Shown here: positions 7,786-15,419 of the stretch, piece after piece | Layout of the letters: every line of letters begins with the position of its first letter | Position numbering within the stretch: the stretch's first letter is position 1 | DNA from: Streptomyces geranii | GTDB taxonomy: Bacteria; Actinomycetota; Actinomycetes; Streptomycetales; Streptomycetaceae | Length of the DNA stretch: 64,000 nt | Reading direction: 5' to 3' | Assembly (NCBI RefSeq): GCF_002954775.1 | Contig: NZ_PJME01000026.1 | Location: 62,001-126,000 of the forward strand | Notes under the pieces: generated by a model | Told to the model about the DNA's origin: nothing | Database searches by the model: none | What the model saw: only the letters and a program-made list of their open reading frames with translations | Translations under genes and position numbers: made by a program

Positions 7786-8541
7786 ATGAGCGACAGCGAG
7801 TTGGCCGGGCAGTTCCTCGACGCCGCGATCGGGCTGCTGCGGCGGGTGCGCGACGAGGAGACGGAGGCCGTGACGGCCGCCGGCACGCTCGTCGCCGACA
7901 CCGTGGCCGCCGGCGGCCGGCTGTTCGCCTTCGGCGCCGGACACTCCTCGCTCGCCGCGCAGGACATCGTCTACCGCGCGGGCGGCCTCGCCCTGATGAA
8001 CCTGCTGGCCGTCCCCGGCGTCGTCGGCGTGGACGTCGTACCGGCCACCCTGGGCTCCGCCCTGGAGCGCGTCGAGGGCCTGGCGACGGCCGTCCTGGAC
8101 ACCTCCCCGCTGCGCGCGGGCGACGTACTCGTGATCATCTCCCTCTCCGGCCGCAACGCCCTCCCGGTGGAGATGGCGCTGCACGCGCGTGCCCTCGGGG
8201 TACGGGTCATCGGCGTGACCTCGGTGGCGTACGCGACGGAGACGACGCCCAGGAACGCCTCGGGCACCTTCCTCAAGGACCACTGCGACGTCGTACTGGA
8301 CTCGAAGATCGCCCCCGGGGACGCCGTACTCACCCTGGAGTCCGTCCCCGCGCCCTTCGCCCCCGCCTCGACGGTCGTCACGTCGGCCGTGCTCCAGTCG
8401 GTCATGGCGACGGCGGCGGGCATCCTGGCGGACCGGGGCATCGAGCCCCCGCTGCTGCGCTCCGGCAACGTGGACGGCGGCCACGACTGGAACGCCCGCA
8501 TCCTGAAGCAGTACGGCGACCGGATCTTCTACGAGCGCTGA
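7786..8541 (+). CDS. SIS-domain sugar-phosphate protein (NagS/SCO4393-like)
   Basis: This protein has 251 residues. It has one SIS domain with the phosphosugar-binding motifs AFGAGHSSLAAQD near the N-terminus and VLVIISLSGRNALPVEMA in the middle. SIS proteins bind or isomerise phosphosugars. As I recall, the S. coelicolor counterpart SCO4393 (NagS) acts on GlcNAc-6-phosphate and contributes to amino-sugar toxicity. The DasR-like site upstream supports an amino-sugar role. ATG 7786 is preceded by GAAGGGG. The gene is divergent from dmdR1 with a 262-base shared control region. Confidence 0.85.
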   Translation: MSDSELAGQFLDAAIGLLRRVRDEETEAVTAAGTLVADTVAAGGRLFAFGAGHSSLAAQDIVYRAGGLALMNLLAVPGVVGVDVVPATLGSALERVEGLATAVLDTSPLRAGDVLVIISLSGRNALPVEMALHARALGVRVIGVTSVAYATETTPRNASGTFLKDHCDVVLDSKIAPGDAVLTLESVPAPFAPASTVVTSAVLQSVMATAAGILADRGIEPPLLRSGNVDGGHDWNARILKQYGDRIFYER

Positions 8542-8570
8542 GGCGGGCTGAGGGGACAGGTCGCCGTCGC

Positions 8571-10067
8571 TCACTTCCCGAGGGCGGCCAGGTCCAGGGC
8601 GGCGGCGATCCGTACGGCCACGTCCTCCGCGTACATCGCGTCCGCCCGCTCGAACTGGCTCCGCCCGGCGCCCCGCAGGAACGTCACCACGCCCAGGGTG
8701 CGCCCCCGGCTGCGCAGCACCGCGCACAGCGCGTGGACCGTGTCCGGCGGCCACTGGCGCTGCACGGCCCACGCGCGGGCCTGCTCGACGCCGTACGACC
8801 CGACGCTCGCCCGCACCGACCCGGACCGCTCCACGCACTGCACGGCCGGGTGTCCGTCGCCGTAGCGCACCGGCAGTCCGGCGTGCCCGGCGAGGACGCT
8901 GGGCCCGGGGGCCCCGGAGGGCGTGGCCGCGGCACGGACCAGGCGGACCGGCCCGCGCCCGTCACCGCTGGTCGAACCTCCGGGCGAACCGTCGGCCGCC
9001 GTGCCGCCGATGACGGCGATCCGGTCGATGAGCGCGTGGTCGGCGAAGCCAGCGAGGGCGAAGTCGAGGTGGACGGTCGCGGCCTCTGCGGGGTCCTCGC
9101 ACTCGGCGGCGGCCCGCGCCGCGCGGTGCAGCTGGTTGGTACGGAACCGCAGCTGGGCGGAGTCCTGCTCGGTCTGCTTGGCCTCGGTGATGTCCTGGAA
9201 CAGCCAGCCCACGCCGAGCGGAACCGGTTCCTCGGTGAGCGGCGAGGCCAGCCGCAGGAACCCGCTGCGCCAGCAGCGCCGCTTCTCGCCGTCGGGCGTC
9301 CGGACGCTCACCCACATCTCGGCGGGCGCGGGCGGCGCACCCTCGGCAAGGACGTGCGTCAGCGCGCTCTCCAGCTCCTCGACGCCCTGCGCGAGCAGCT
9401 CGCCGAGGGGCCGCCCGAGGACGGCGGTACGGCCGATGCCGAGCGCGCGGGCGGCGTGCGAGTTGACGACGGCGGGCCTGAGGTCCGCGTCGACGAGCAC
9501 GACGCCCCAGCTGGCGTCCTCGAAGAGGGCCTCGCTCAGGGCGATGGACCGCTCCAGGTCGATCTGCGCGTGCACCTCGCTGAAGGCGCAGTACAGCCCG
9601 GCGGGCTTGCCGTCGGGCCCGCGCACGGCGGCGGACTGGGTGCGTACGAGAACGCGCCCGCCGTCCTTCGTCAAGAGGGCGAACTCGTGGACCTGGCGCC
9701 CCGGGGCGTGCATCGCGGACAGCAGCCGCCCCTCGATCTCCTCGGCGTCGGCGCTGCGCACGGCCCAGCCGGCGAAGCCGTGCCGTCCGACGGCTTCCTC
9801 CGCGCTCCAGCCGAGAATCCGCTCGGCCTCCCGGTTCCAGTGCGTGACGACGCCGTCGGCGTCGAAGGCGCACAGGGCGGCGTCCATGCCGTCGAGCAGG
9901 GCCGCGAGCAGGTCGGAGCCACCACCGTCCGAACCGACCGGACCGTCCGTACCGTCCCTCTCGGGCTCGTCCGGCCCCAGCTCGTCGGTGGTCCCACTAC
10001 GCCGGGAAGCACTCACCTGGACCCCCTGCCGGCTGCGTCCGCACGTACCGCGCGACGGTTCGCTCAC
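8571..10067 (-). CDS. PAS-PAS-GAF signalling protein without output domain
   Basis: This protein has 498 residues from GTG 10067. GTG 10016, nearer the first conserved block, is an alternative start. A first PAS domain (ALCAFDADGVVTHWNREAERILGWS), a PAC-like segment and a second PAS (GVVLVDADLRPAVVNSHAARALG) are followed by a GAF-like domain over about 340-490. No histidine kinase, GGDEF, PP2C or DNA-binding region is visible, so it must act through a partner or its output is unrecognised. It is convergent with the SIS gene, with a 29-base gap. Confidence 0.8.
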   Translation of the reverse strand: MSEPSRGTCGRSRQGVQVSASRRSGTTDELGPDEPERDGTDGPVGSDGGGSDLLAALLDGMDAALCAFDADGVVTHWNREAERILGWSAEEAVGRHGFAGWAVRSADAEEIEGRLLSAMHAPGRQVHEFALLTKDGGRVLVRTQSAAVRGPDGKPAGLYCAFSEVHAQIDLERSIALSEALFEDASWGVVLVDADLRPAVVNSHAARALGIGRTAVLGRPLGELLAQGVEELESALTHVLAEGAPPAPAEMWVSVRTPDGEKRRCWRSGFLRLASPLTEEPVPLGVGWLFQDITEAKQTEQDSAQLRFRTNQLHRAARAAAECEDPAEAATVHLDFALAGFADHALIDRIAVIGGTAADGSPGGSTSGDGRGPVRLVRAAATPSGAPGPSVLAGHAGLPVRYGDGHPAVQCVERSGSVRASVGSYGVEQARAWAVQRQWPPDTVHALCAVLRSRGRTLGVVTFLRGAGRSQFERADAMYAEDVAVRIAAALDLAALGK

Positions 10068-10224
10068 TCACCATCATTCAACTCGAACGTGACGCAGCAC
10101 ACATCGAGTTCCCCCAAGATTGATGGAAATCGTTGTACGGCGGAAATTCGCCGTAGTCCGGGAACAAGCCCCTCTTGCCCCTCCCACCCCCGGACCAAAC
10201 CGACCGTCCGGAATGTCCACAGCC

Positions 10225-10704
10225 TCAGCCGCCGTCCTGGGCAAGCCGCAGATCGACCCAGACATCACTCGCCCCGTCGAGCACATAACGCTCGACCTCC
10301 ACGAACCCGTGCCTGACCGCGAAGGCGAGCCCGTCATGATTGGCGGCCAGTACGACGGTCTCGATCCGTTCGGCCCCCAGCTCACGGGCGAGCGCGAGCC
10401 CGCGCGCGTACAGCTCGCCCCCGAACCCACGCCGCCGAAAACCGGGCAGCACGCGCGCGATGACGGTACCGACGGCCGACCCGCCGTCCCCACCGGGCGG
10501 CCGGACGGTGGAACACCCCACAAGGGCGTCCCCGAGATAGGCGACGTCCAGCCGATTCCGGGCACTGCGCGCGCGTACGTCGTCGAGGGACAGGGCGGCG
10601 GGCGGAACGATCAGATTATGGACGCGCTGCCAGTCACGAAGAAGAACGTCACCGGCACCGGCGCCAGTGCCGGCATCCACAGAGACGATACGAAGATCAG
10701 ACAC
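10225..10704 (-). CDS. GNAT-family N-acetyltransferase
   Basis: From GTG 10704 this gene encodes 159 residues. The acetyl-CoA-binding segment VIARVLPGFRRRGFGGELYARGLALARELG is clear, followed by the typical beta-bulge and C-terminal region LAANHDGLAFAVRHGFVEVERYV. Longer upstream starts would overlap the divergent acetyltransferase gene, so the shorter start is preferred. Substrate unknown. Confidence 0.8.
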   Translation of the reverse strand: MSDLRIVSVDAGTGAGAGDVLLRDWQRVHNLIVPPAALSLDDVRARSARNRLDVAYLGDALVGCSTVRPPGGDGGSAVGTVIARVLPGFRRRGFGGELYARGLALARELGAERIETVVLAANHDGLAFAVRHGFVEVERYVLDGASDVWVDLRLAQDGG

Positions 10705-10759
10705 GACGCCAGAAAATCGCACACTCTGACGAAGGTCAACGGAATTCGAACCCGCTAAC

Positions 10760-11209
10760 GTGCCGATCATGGCGGACTGGGACATACGACGGGCGACGGC
10801 ACCGGACATCGAACCGCTGGCGGAACTACGCGCCACGGTGATGCGCCCGGACCTGGAACGACTCGGCCGCTACGACGAACACCGCGTCCGGCAACGCTTC
10901 CGGGACGGCTTCGACGCGGCCCACACCTGGGTGATCGAGGTGAACGGCGAACTGGCGGGCTGCGTGGCACTGCGCCCGGCGGAGGACGCGCACTGGCTGG
11001 AGCACTTCTATCTGACCCCCGGCTCCCAGGGAGCCGGCATCGGCTCGGCCGTACTGCGCGAACTCCTGCGGCGCTGCGACGAGAAGGGCGCCCGGATCCG
11101 CCTGGACGTCCTCCGGGGCAGCCCGGCGAGACGGCTGTACGAGCGGCACGGGTTCGTGAGGGAGAGCGCGGACGAGGTGGACGTGTTCATGGTCCGCGAG
11201 CGGCCATGA
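10760..11209 (+). CDS. GNAT-family N-acetyltransferase
   Basis: This protein has 149 residues. ATG 10760 is used, and ATG 10769 (MADWDIRRAT) is equally plausible. The acetyl-CoA loop is FYLTPGSQGAGIGSAVLRELLRRC, and the C-terminus RRLYERHGFVRESADEVDVFM is typical of the fold. It is divergent from another GNAT gene with only 55 bases between likely starts, so both probably share a control region. Substrate unknown. Confidence 0.85.
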   Translation: MPIMADWDIRRATAPDIEPLAELRATVMRPDLERLGRYDEHRVRQRFRDGFDAAHTWVIEVNGELAGCVALRPAEDAHWLEHFYLTPGSQGAGIGSAVLRELLRRCDEKGARIRLDVLRGSPARRLYERHGFVRESADEVDVFMVRERP

Positions 11210-11273
11210 CGGCCGACGGGGACGGCTCGGGCGGGATCGGGCGCGAAACGGGCTGCTGAACGAAGAGCCGGCC

Positions 11274-11315
11274 AACGCAGATCCGGTGAACGCAGATCCG
11301 GTGAACGCAGATCCG
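11274..11315. repeat. 15-base tandem repeat, 2.8 copies
   Basis: AACGCAGATCCGGTG occurs in direct tandem just after the acetyltransferase gene. Read in frame it gives NADPV repeats inside an open stretch (11160-11384) that has no usable start before Met at 11321. It looks like a decayed coding remnant rather than an intact gene. Confidence 0.7.
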
Positions 11316-11413
11316 GCCGGCATGTGGGCGCTGCTGAAGCATCTGGGGCGCGTCGAGGGGGCTCGGCGGCGGTTCGATGTGTGACGGGTCCCGCCAAGCT
11401 CTCGGAAAATCAG

Positions 11414-11442
11414 TTGATGGGCGGCGGGTCGCTTCCTAGACT
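11414..11442 (+). promoter_or_regulatory. Sigma-HrdB-type promoter
   Basis: TTGATG (11414-11419), a 17-base spacer and TAGACT (11437-11442) form a near-consensus vegetative promoter. The predicted start near 11449 lies a few bases before a perfect Shine-Dalgarno sequence and the mini-ORF at 11475. Confidence 0.7.
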
Positions 11443-11474
11443 GTGGCCAACGCTGAAAGGAGGTGATCGGGTAC

Positions 11475-11513
11475 ATGAGTGTTATCCGGACGCGTGAGGT
11501 GGCTGCGGGCTAG
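11475..11513 (+). CDS. 12-codon mini-ORF with extended Shine-Dalgarno
   Basis: ATG 11475 to TAG encodes MSVIRTREVAAG. It is preceded by GAAAGGAGGTGATC (11455-11468), which is complementary to the end of 16S rRNA over 14 bases, and by a good promoter. No plus-strand gene follows within 3 kb, so it is not an obvious leader peptide. Either the peptide or the short transcript could be the functional product. The region after it carries a large hairpin. Confidence 0.55.
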   Translation: MSVIRTREVAAG

Positions 11514-11581
11514 CGGCTCGCCACCACATTCAGTGCGGTGCCGGACCGGCGTGGGTGAGTAACACGCAGCCGGCCGAAACC

Positions 11582-11666
11582 AACGCAGTCACCCGACCCG
11601 CGAGCTCGCCGGTGAGTCCGGCCGGCCCCTCCTCCAGAGGGACCGAGCTCGCGGGTCGCCTGCGTT
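11582..11666. terminator. Long hairpin between mini-ORF and lipoprotein gene
   Basis: CGACCCGCGAGCTCG 11594-11608 is perfectly complementary to 11644-11658. The stem is extended by AACGCAG/CTGCGTT on the outside. It lies between convergent transcripts and probably terminates both. Its right arm is part of a segment repeated at 12340-12381. Confidence 0.6.
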
Positions 11667-11678
11667 CAGGGCTCCGGC

Positions 11679-12287
11679 CTAGGGCTTCAGGGTGCTCTTC
11701 GCCAGCTCGTACGCCGGCAGCATCGCCTCGTGTTCCTCGGTGTCCAGGCCGCCGAGGTGTACGACGATCGAGCCCCGCGGGGTCGTCACCGCCAGGGCGC
11801 GCTCCTTCTTCGGGGTCTCCTGGAACTCGTCCGAGTAGACGTACTGCACCTCGGCGCCGGTGAGGCCGTTCGTCGTGAACTCGGTGTACTTCGCCTTGCT
11901 CGCGCCCTTGTCGGCCGTCACGAAGGCCTGCAGCAGCGTGCGTGCGTCGGCGGCGGCGCCCGGGTCCGCCGTCCAGGCGCGCAGGAAGCCGATGTGGCCG
12001 GCGGGCTTCGCGTCCACCTCGCAGGCCAGGGACACCGGACCCTGGCTCAGGGAGCCGTCCACCGCTTCCGCCGTCCACTTCTCGGCCGTGTCGAAGGTGA
12101 CCGGGAGTTCGCAGGCCGAGCCCGCGGCTCCGATCGTGCTGCCGCTCTCCGCGCTCGCGTCGTCCTTCGTCGCCGATGACGTCGGCTTCGCTTCCTTGTC
12201 CGGCGCCTCCGTGCAGCCCGTCAGGGCTGCCGTCAACAGTGCCGCCAGGACCAGCCCGCGCCCCGCGTTCCCCGCTCCGACCAGCAT
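11679..12287 (-). CDS. Secreted lipoprotein, unknown function
   Basis: This protein has 202 residues. The signal peptide MLVGAGNAGRGLVLAALL ends in lipobox LTGC with Cys25. A Ser/Thr/Asp-rich linker and a mixed alpha/beta domain follow, with CELPVTFDTAEKW near the start and YELAKSTLKP at the end. It is expected to be anchored on the outer face of the membrane. The fold recalls small mycobacterial Lpq-type lipoproteins, but no family is certain. It stands alone between a hairpin and the toxin-antitoxin remnant. Confidence 0.8.
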   Translation of the reverse strand: MLVGAGNAGRGLVLAALLTAALTGCTEAPDKEAKPTSSATKDDASAESGSTIGAAGSACELPVTFDTAEKWTAEAVDGSLSQGPVSLACEVDAKPAGHIGFLRAWTADPGAAADARTLLQAFVTADKGASKAKYTEFTTNGLTGAEVQYVYSDEFQETPKKERALAVTTPRGSIVVHLGGLDTEEHEAMLPAYELAKSTLKP

Positions 12288-12339
12288 GTGCCGTGTCTCC
12301 CCTCGTTCGGGCGGTCACGCTATCGGAGCCGTGGCCTCC

Positions 12340-12381
12340 CTCCTCCAGAGGGACCGGGTTCGCGCATCGCCTGCGTCAGCG
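12340..12381. repeat. Second copy of the lipoprotein-flanking repeat
   Basis: TCCCTCCTCCAGAGGGACCG, then a TTCGCG/TCGCCTGCG stretch, matches 11626-11667 with a few differences. The lipoprotein gene is thus bracketed by direct repeats about 710 bases apart. This copy overlaps the 3' end of the toxin pseudogene. Confidence 0.7.
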
Positions 12382-12756
12382 GCGGTCGGTGGCACGTGGG
12401 TGACCCGTCCCCGCGAAGGTGATCCAGCAGGTCTCGCGGGAGATGTCCAGGAGATACCAGACGCGTCCGCCACTGGTCACCTCGATCTGCCACTGCTCGC
12501 AGGTCTGTCCGCGGTGGGTGCCGTGGGCCAGGCTGCCCTTGAGGCGGTGGTGGCGTGGTGTCTCGGTGGACGGTCTGGGGTCTGGGGTCTGGGGTCTGGG
12601 GTCTGTGCGCATGACGAGCCAGGCGCTGTAGGTGTTCTCCTGTGCCTGCCGGGCAAGGTTCTCCCAGCCCTTGGCCGAGGCGGCGTCCGCGAAGCGGACC
12701 TACCAGTGCCCCTCCGGCGCAGGCGGCGCGGCCCGGTCTCCGCGCCCCGCGCTCAC
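12376..12756 (-). pseudogene. RelE/ParE-like toxin gene with in-frame stop
   Basis: The frame starts at GTG 12756, overlapping the antitoxin stop by GTGA. It reads a short leader ending in GHW, then an amber TAG at 12700-12702 (codon 19), then VRFADAASAKGWENLARQAQ and EQWQIEVTSGGRVWYLLD to TGA. The part after the stop is a typical toxin core, 108 codons long. Gln (CAG) is the likely ancestral codon. The frame also contains a 7-base tandem repeat. Restart at the internal ATG 12612 would give 78 residues lacking the N-terminal helix, so the toxin is probably inactive. Confidence 0.75.
12572..12605. repeat. 7-base tandem repeat GGTCTGG, 4.9 copies
   Basis: Perfect tandem copies of GGTCTGG lie inside the toxin pseudogene and encode its Pro/Thr/Asp insert. 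Because 7 is not a multiple of three, any copy-number change would shift the frame. Confidence 0.9.
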
Positions 12757-13232
12757 ACGACGTCCCGCGGGTCCGGGACAGGACCGTAGTCGTCGCCGTG
12801 GTCCCCGGTCAGTACGGCCAGGAGGTCCGGGTCCGAGTAGACCTCGGCCGTGTGTTGCCAGGCGACGAGCAGCTGTGCGACGGACGCGCTGTTGCCGACG
12901 GAGTCGGCGGCCCGCATGGTGTCGACCAGTTCTACGGCGAAGGCGTGCACGTCAGGCTCGGGCAGGAAGCGTACCCACGGAAACGCGTCCGGCAGTATGT
13001 CCAGGAGCAGCTCGGTGCTGCCGGGCTCCCGGCGTGCCATCGCGGCCAGTATCCGGGTGGCGGCCGACACCACGGTCCGGTCCTGCTCGGCGCGTGCCGC
13101 TGTGGTGAGGACCAGGTCCTCGCCGTCCCTGCGGTGCAGCAGCAGCCGTGACGATTCCTTGAGGCGGGCGAGCGTCTGCTTGTTCTTGTTCACCAGCTCG
13201 GAGAAGTTCACTGCCGCGTTGTCGGTCGCCAT
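12753..13232 (-). CDS. Phd/YefM-like antitoxin with helical C-terminal extension
   Basis: This protein has 159 residues. The N-terminus NFSELVNKNKQTLARLKES followed by LLLHRRDGEDLVLT matches the DNA-binding beta/helix layout of prevent-host-death antitoxins. The longer alpha-helical C-terminus (about 60-140) would embrace the toxin. The gene overlaps the toxin pseudogene by four bases. Upstream, TTTCGAAGTACTTTC around AAGTACTT (13241-13248) is a plausible autoregulatory operator a few bases before ATG 13232. Confidence 0.75.
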   Translation of the reverse strand: MATDNAAVNFSELVNKNKQTLARLKESSRLLLHRRDGEDLVLTTAARAEQDRTVVSAATRILAAMARREPGSTELLLDILPDAFPWVRFLPEPDVHAFAVELVDTMRAADSVGNSASVAQLLVAWQHTAEVYSDPDLLAVLTGDHGDDYGPVPDPRDVV

Positions 13233-13269
13233 GACTTTGAAAGTACTTCGAAACCCATGGCGCCGCCAT

Positions 13270-13302
13270 CACCCGGAAGGGGGACCTGCCCTCTTCCGGG
13301 TG
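13270..13302 (-). terminator. Terminator hairpin after citrate synthase
   Basis: CACCCGGAAG and CTTCCGGGTG form a perfect 10-base stem with a 13-base loop, 18 bases beyond the citrate synthase stop. Confidence 0.65.
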
Positions 13303-13319
13303 GACCGGACGAAGGGGGC

Positions 13320-14420
13320 TCAGCTCGCGATGTCCCCGTACCCCTCGATCGCCTGCGGCTCCCGCGTCCCCGGTCCGATGTAGCGGGCCGACGGGCGTAC
13401 GAGCCTGCCCGTGCGCTTCTGCTCCAGGATGTGGGCCGACCAGCCCGCCGTACGGGCGCACGTGAACATGGACGTGAACATGTGGGCCGGGACCTCCGCG
13501 AAGTCCAGCACGATCGCCGCCCAGAACTCGACGTTCGTCGCCAGGACCCGGTCCGGGCGGCGGGCGTGCAGCTCCGCCAGGGCCGCCTTCTCCAGGGCCT
13601 CCGCCACCTCGAAGCGCGGGGCGCCCAGATCGCGGGCCGTACGGCGCAGCACGCGCGCGCGTGGGTCCTCGGCCCGGTAGACGCGGTGGCCGAAGCCCAT
13701 CAGGCGTTCGCCCTTGTCCAGGGCCTGCTTGACGTACGCGTCCGCGTCGCCCGTTCGTTCGATCTCCTCGATCATGCCCAGGACCCGGGACGGGGCGCCG
13801 CCGTGCAGCGGGCCGCTCATCGCGCCCACCGCTCCCGACAGTGCCGCCGCCACGTCCGCGCCCGTCGACGCGATCACCCTCGCCGTGAACGTCGACGCGT
13901 TCATGCCGTGCTCGGCCGCGCTCGTCCAGTACGCGTCCACCGCGGCCACGTGCTTCGGGTCCGGCTCGCCGCGCCAGCGGATCATGAAGCGCTCCACGAC
14001 CGACTGGGCCTTGTCGATCTCCCGCTGCGGCACCATCGCGTTGCCCTGGCCGCGCGCCGACTGGGCGACGTACGACAGCGCCATCACGGCCGCGCGGGCC
14101 AGGTCGTCGCGGGCCGTCCGCTCGTCGATGTCCAGGAGCGGGCGCAGGCCCCAGACCGGCGCCAGCATCGCCAGCGCCGACTGGACGTCCACCCGGATGT
14201 CGCCCGAGTGCACCGGGATCGGGAACGGCTCGGCCGGCGGCAGGCCGGGGTTGAAGGCGCCGTCGACCAGCAGGCCCCAGACGTTGCCGAAGGAGACATG
14301 GCCGACCAGGTCCTCGATGTCGACGCCCCGGTACCGGAGTGCGCCGCCCTCCTTGTCCGGTTCGGCGATCTCCGTCTCGAACGCGACTACTCCCTCAAGT
14401 CCGGGTACGAAGTCGGACAT
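13320..14420 (-). CDS. Citrate synthase 2 (type II, citrate/methylcitrate)
   Basis: This protein has 366 residues from ATG 14420, preceded by GAGGAG. It condenses acetyl-CoA (or propionyl-CoA) with oxaloacetate. Diagnostic motifs are EHGMNASTFTARVIAS with an active-site His, GPLHGGAPSRV and MGFGHRVYRAEDPRARVLR, plus a late catalytic acidic residue. The length matches short actinobacterial citrate synthases. The frame extends upstream of the chosen ATG, but the ribosome site supports MSDFVPGLEG. It is divergent from pdxH across 252 bases, and a hairpin terminator follows. Whether citrate or 2-methylcitrate is the main product cannot be told from sequence. Confidence 0.9.
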   Translation of the reverse strand: MSDFVPGLEGVVAFETEIAEPDKEGGALRYRGVDIEDLVGHVSFGNVWGLLVDGAFNPGLPPAEPFPIPVHSGDIRVDVQSALAMLAPVWGLRPLLDIDERTARDDLARAAVMALSYVAQSARGQGNAMVPQREIDKAQSVVERFMIRWRGEPDPKHVAAVDAYWTSAAEHGMNASTFTARVIASTGADVAAALSGAVGAMSGPLHGGAPSRVLGMIEEIERTGDADAYVKQALDKGERLMGFGHRVYRAEDPRARVLRRTARDLGAPRFEVAEALEKAALAELHARRPDRVLATNVEFWAAIVLDFAEVPAHMFTSMFTCARTAGWSAHILEQKRTGRLVRPSARYIGPGTREPQAIEGYGDIAS

Positions 14421-14672
14421 CAGGCGGCTCCTCTTGATGTGTACGACAGGTGTGCGACGGGTGTGTGACAGATGTACGGTCCTGCGGCCTGGGTGCGCGA
14501 AATTCTTCTGTCCGGCTCGGCTCCACGGCCCATTCCGCGTTGCTCGCGGTCCGAAACGGTCAACAGCACGATATCCCCGAGTGCCACCTTTGGGGAGCCC
14601 CTGCGGCACTCAGTGCCATGTGCGGTCGCTCGATGCCGCTCGGTGACGTCGCCGATACGGCAGGATGACCAT

Positions 14673-15356
14673 GTGACCGATCGCCATGATCCCCGCGACG
14701 CCGCCGCCCCGCTCGACCCCGCCGCCATGCGCAAGCAGTACCGCGCCGACGGCCTCGCCGAGACCGAGCTGGCCGACGGGCCCATGGAGCAGTTCGCGCG
14801 CTGGTTCCGGCAGGCCGCCGAGGACGCCGGGCTCCTCGAACCCAACGCCATGGTCGTCTCCACGGTCGACGCCGAGGGCCGCCCCTCCTCCCGTACCGTC
14901 CTGCTCAAGCGGTACGACGACCAGGGCTTCGTCTTCTTCACCAACTACGGCTCCCGCAAGGGCCGCGACCTCGCCGTCAGTCCGTACGTCTCGCTGCTCT
15001 TCCCCTGGCTCCCGCTGGCCCGCCAGGTCGTCGTCACCGGCGTCGCCCGCCGTACCGGACGGGACGAGACCGCCGCCTACTTCCGTACCCGGCCGCACGG
15101 CTCCCAGCTCGGCGCCTGGGCGAGCGAGCAGTCCTCGGTGATCCGCTCCCGGGACGAACTCGACGCCTCGTACGCCGAGTTGGCCGCCCGGTATCCGGAG
15201 GGCGAGCAGGTCCCCGTACCGCCGAACTGGGGCGGCTTCCGGGTCGCCCCGGAGACCGTGGAGTTCTGGCAGGGGCGCGAGAACCGCCTGCACGACCGGC
15301 TGCGGTACGTCGCCGAGGCGGACGGGGGCTGGCGCGTCGAGCGCCTCAGTCCCTGA
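14673..15356 (+). CDS. pdxH: Pyridoxamine 5'-phosphate oxidase
   Basis: This protein has 227 residues from GTG 14673 (VTDRHDPRDAA). It oxidises PNP/PMP to pyridoxal phosphate using FMN. Characteristic stretches are MRKQYRADGLAETEL, EPNAMVVSTVDAEGRPSSRTVLLK, FVFFTNYGSRKGRDL and the C-terminal WGGFRVAPETVEFWQGRENRLHDR. The frame is open further upstream, but homology begins at this start. The nearby promoter-like sequence leaves little room for a leader, so a leaderless message is possible. Confidence 0.95.
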   Translation: MTDRHDPRDAAAPLDPAAMRKQYRADGLAETELADGPMEQFARWFRQAAEDAGLLEPNAMVVSTVDAEGRPSSRTVLLKRYDDQGFVFFTNYGSRKGRDLAVSPYVSLLFPWLPLARQVVVTGVARRTGRDETAAYFRTRPHGSQLGAWASEQSSVIRSRDELDASYAELAARYPEGEQVPVPPNWGGFRVAPETVEFWQGRENRLHDRLRYVAEADGGWRVERLSP

Positions 15357-15382
15357 TCAGCCACAACGAACAGCGCCCTGGC

Positions 15383-15419
15383 CCCTGATCGGCCACAGCG
15401 AGCGCGAGAACGATCAGGG
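15383..15419. terminator. Hairpin between convergent pdxH and TetR genes
   Basis: CCCTGATCG and CGATCAGGG form a 9-base stem overlapping the end of the TetR gene. A related copy of the left arm, CCCTGATCAGCCACAACGA, overlaps the pdxH stop, so the arm is duplicated in direct orientation. Confidence 0.55.

Noticed and set aside
6753..10316. 1187-codon open frame on the plus strand spanning dmdR1, the SIS gene and the PAS gene
   Set aside because: It runs antisense to dmdR1 and the PAS gene and crosses the SIS gene in another frame. The translation is Arg/His/Gly/Pro-rich without domain signals. It is a GC-driven shadow.
11160..11384. Short plus-strand coding-like stretch with NADPV repeats ending RVEGARRRFDV
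   Set aside because: No start codon until an internal Met at 11321, and no ribosome site. Kept only as a repeat/remnant note.
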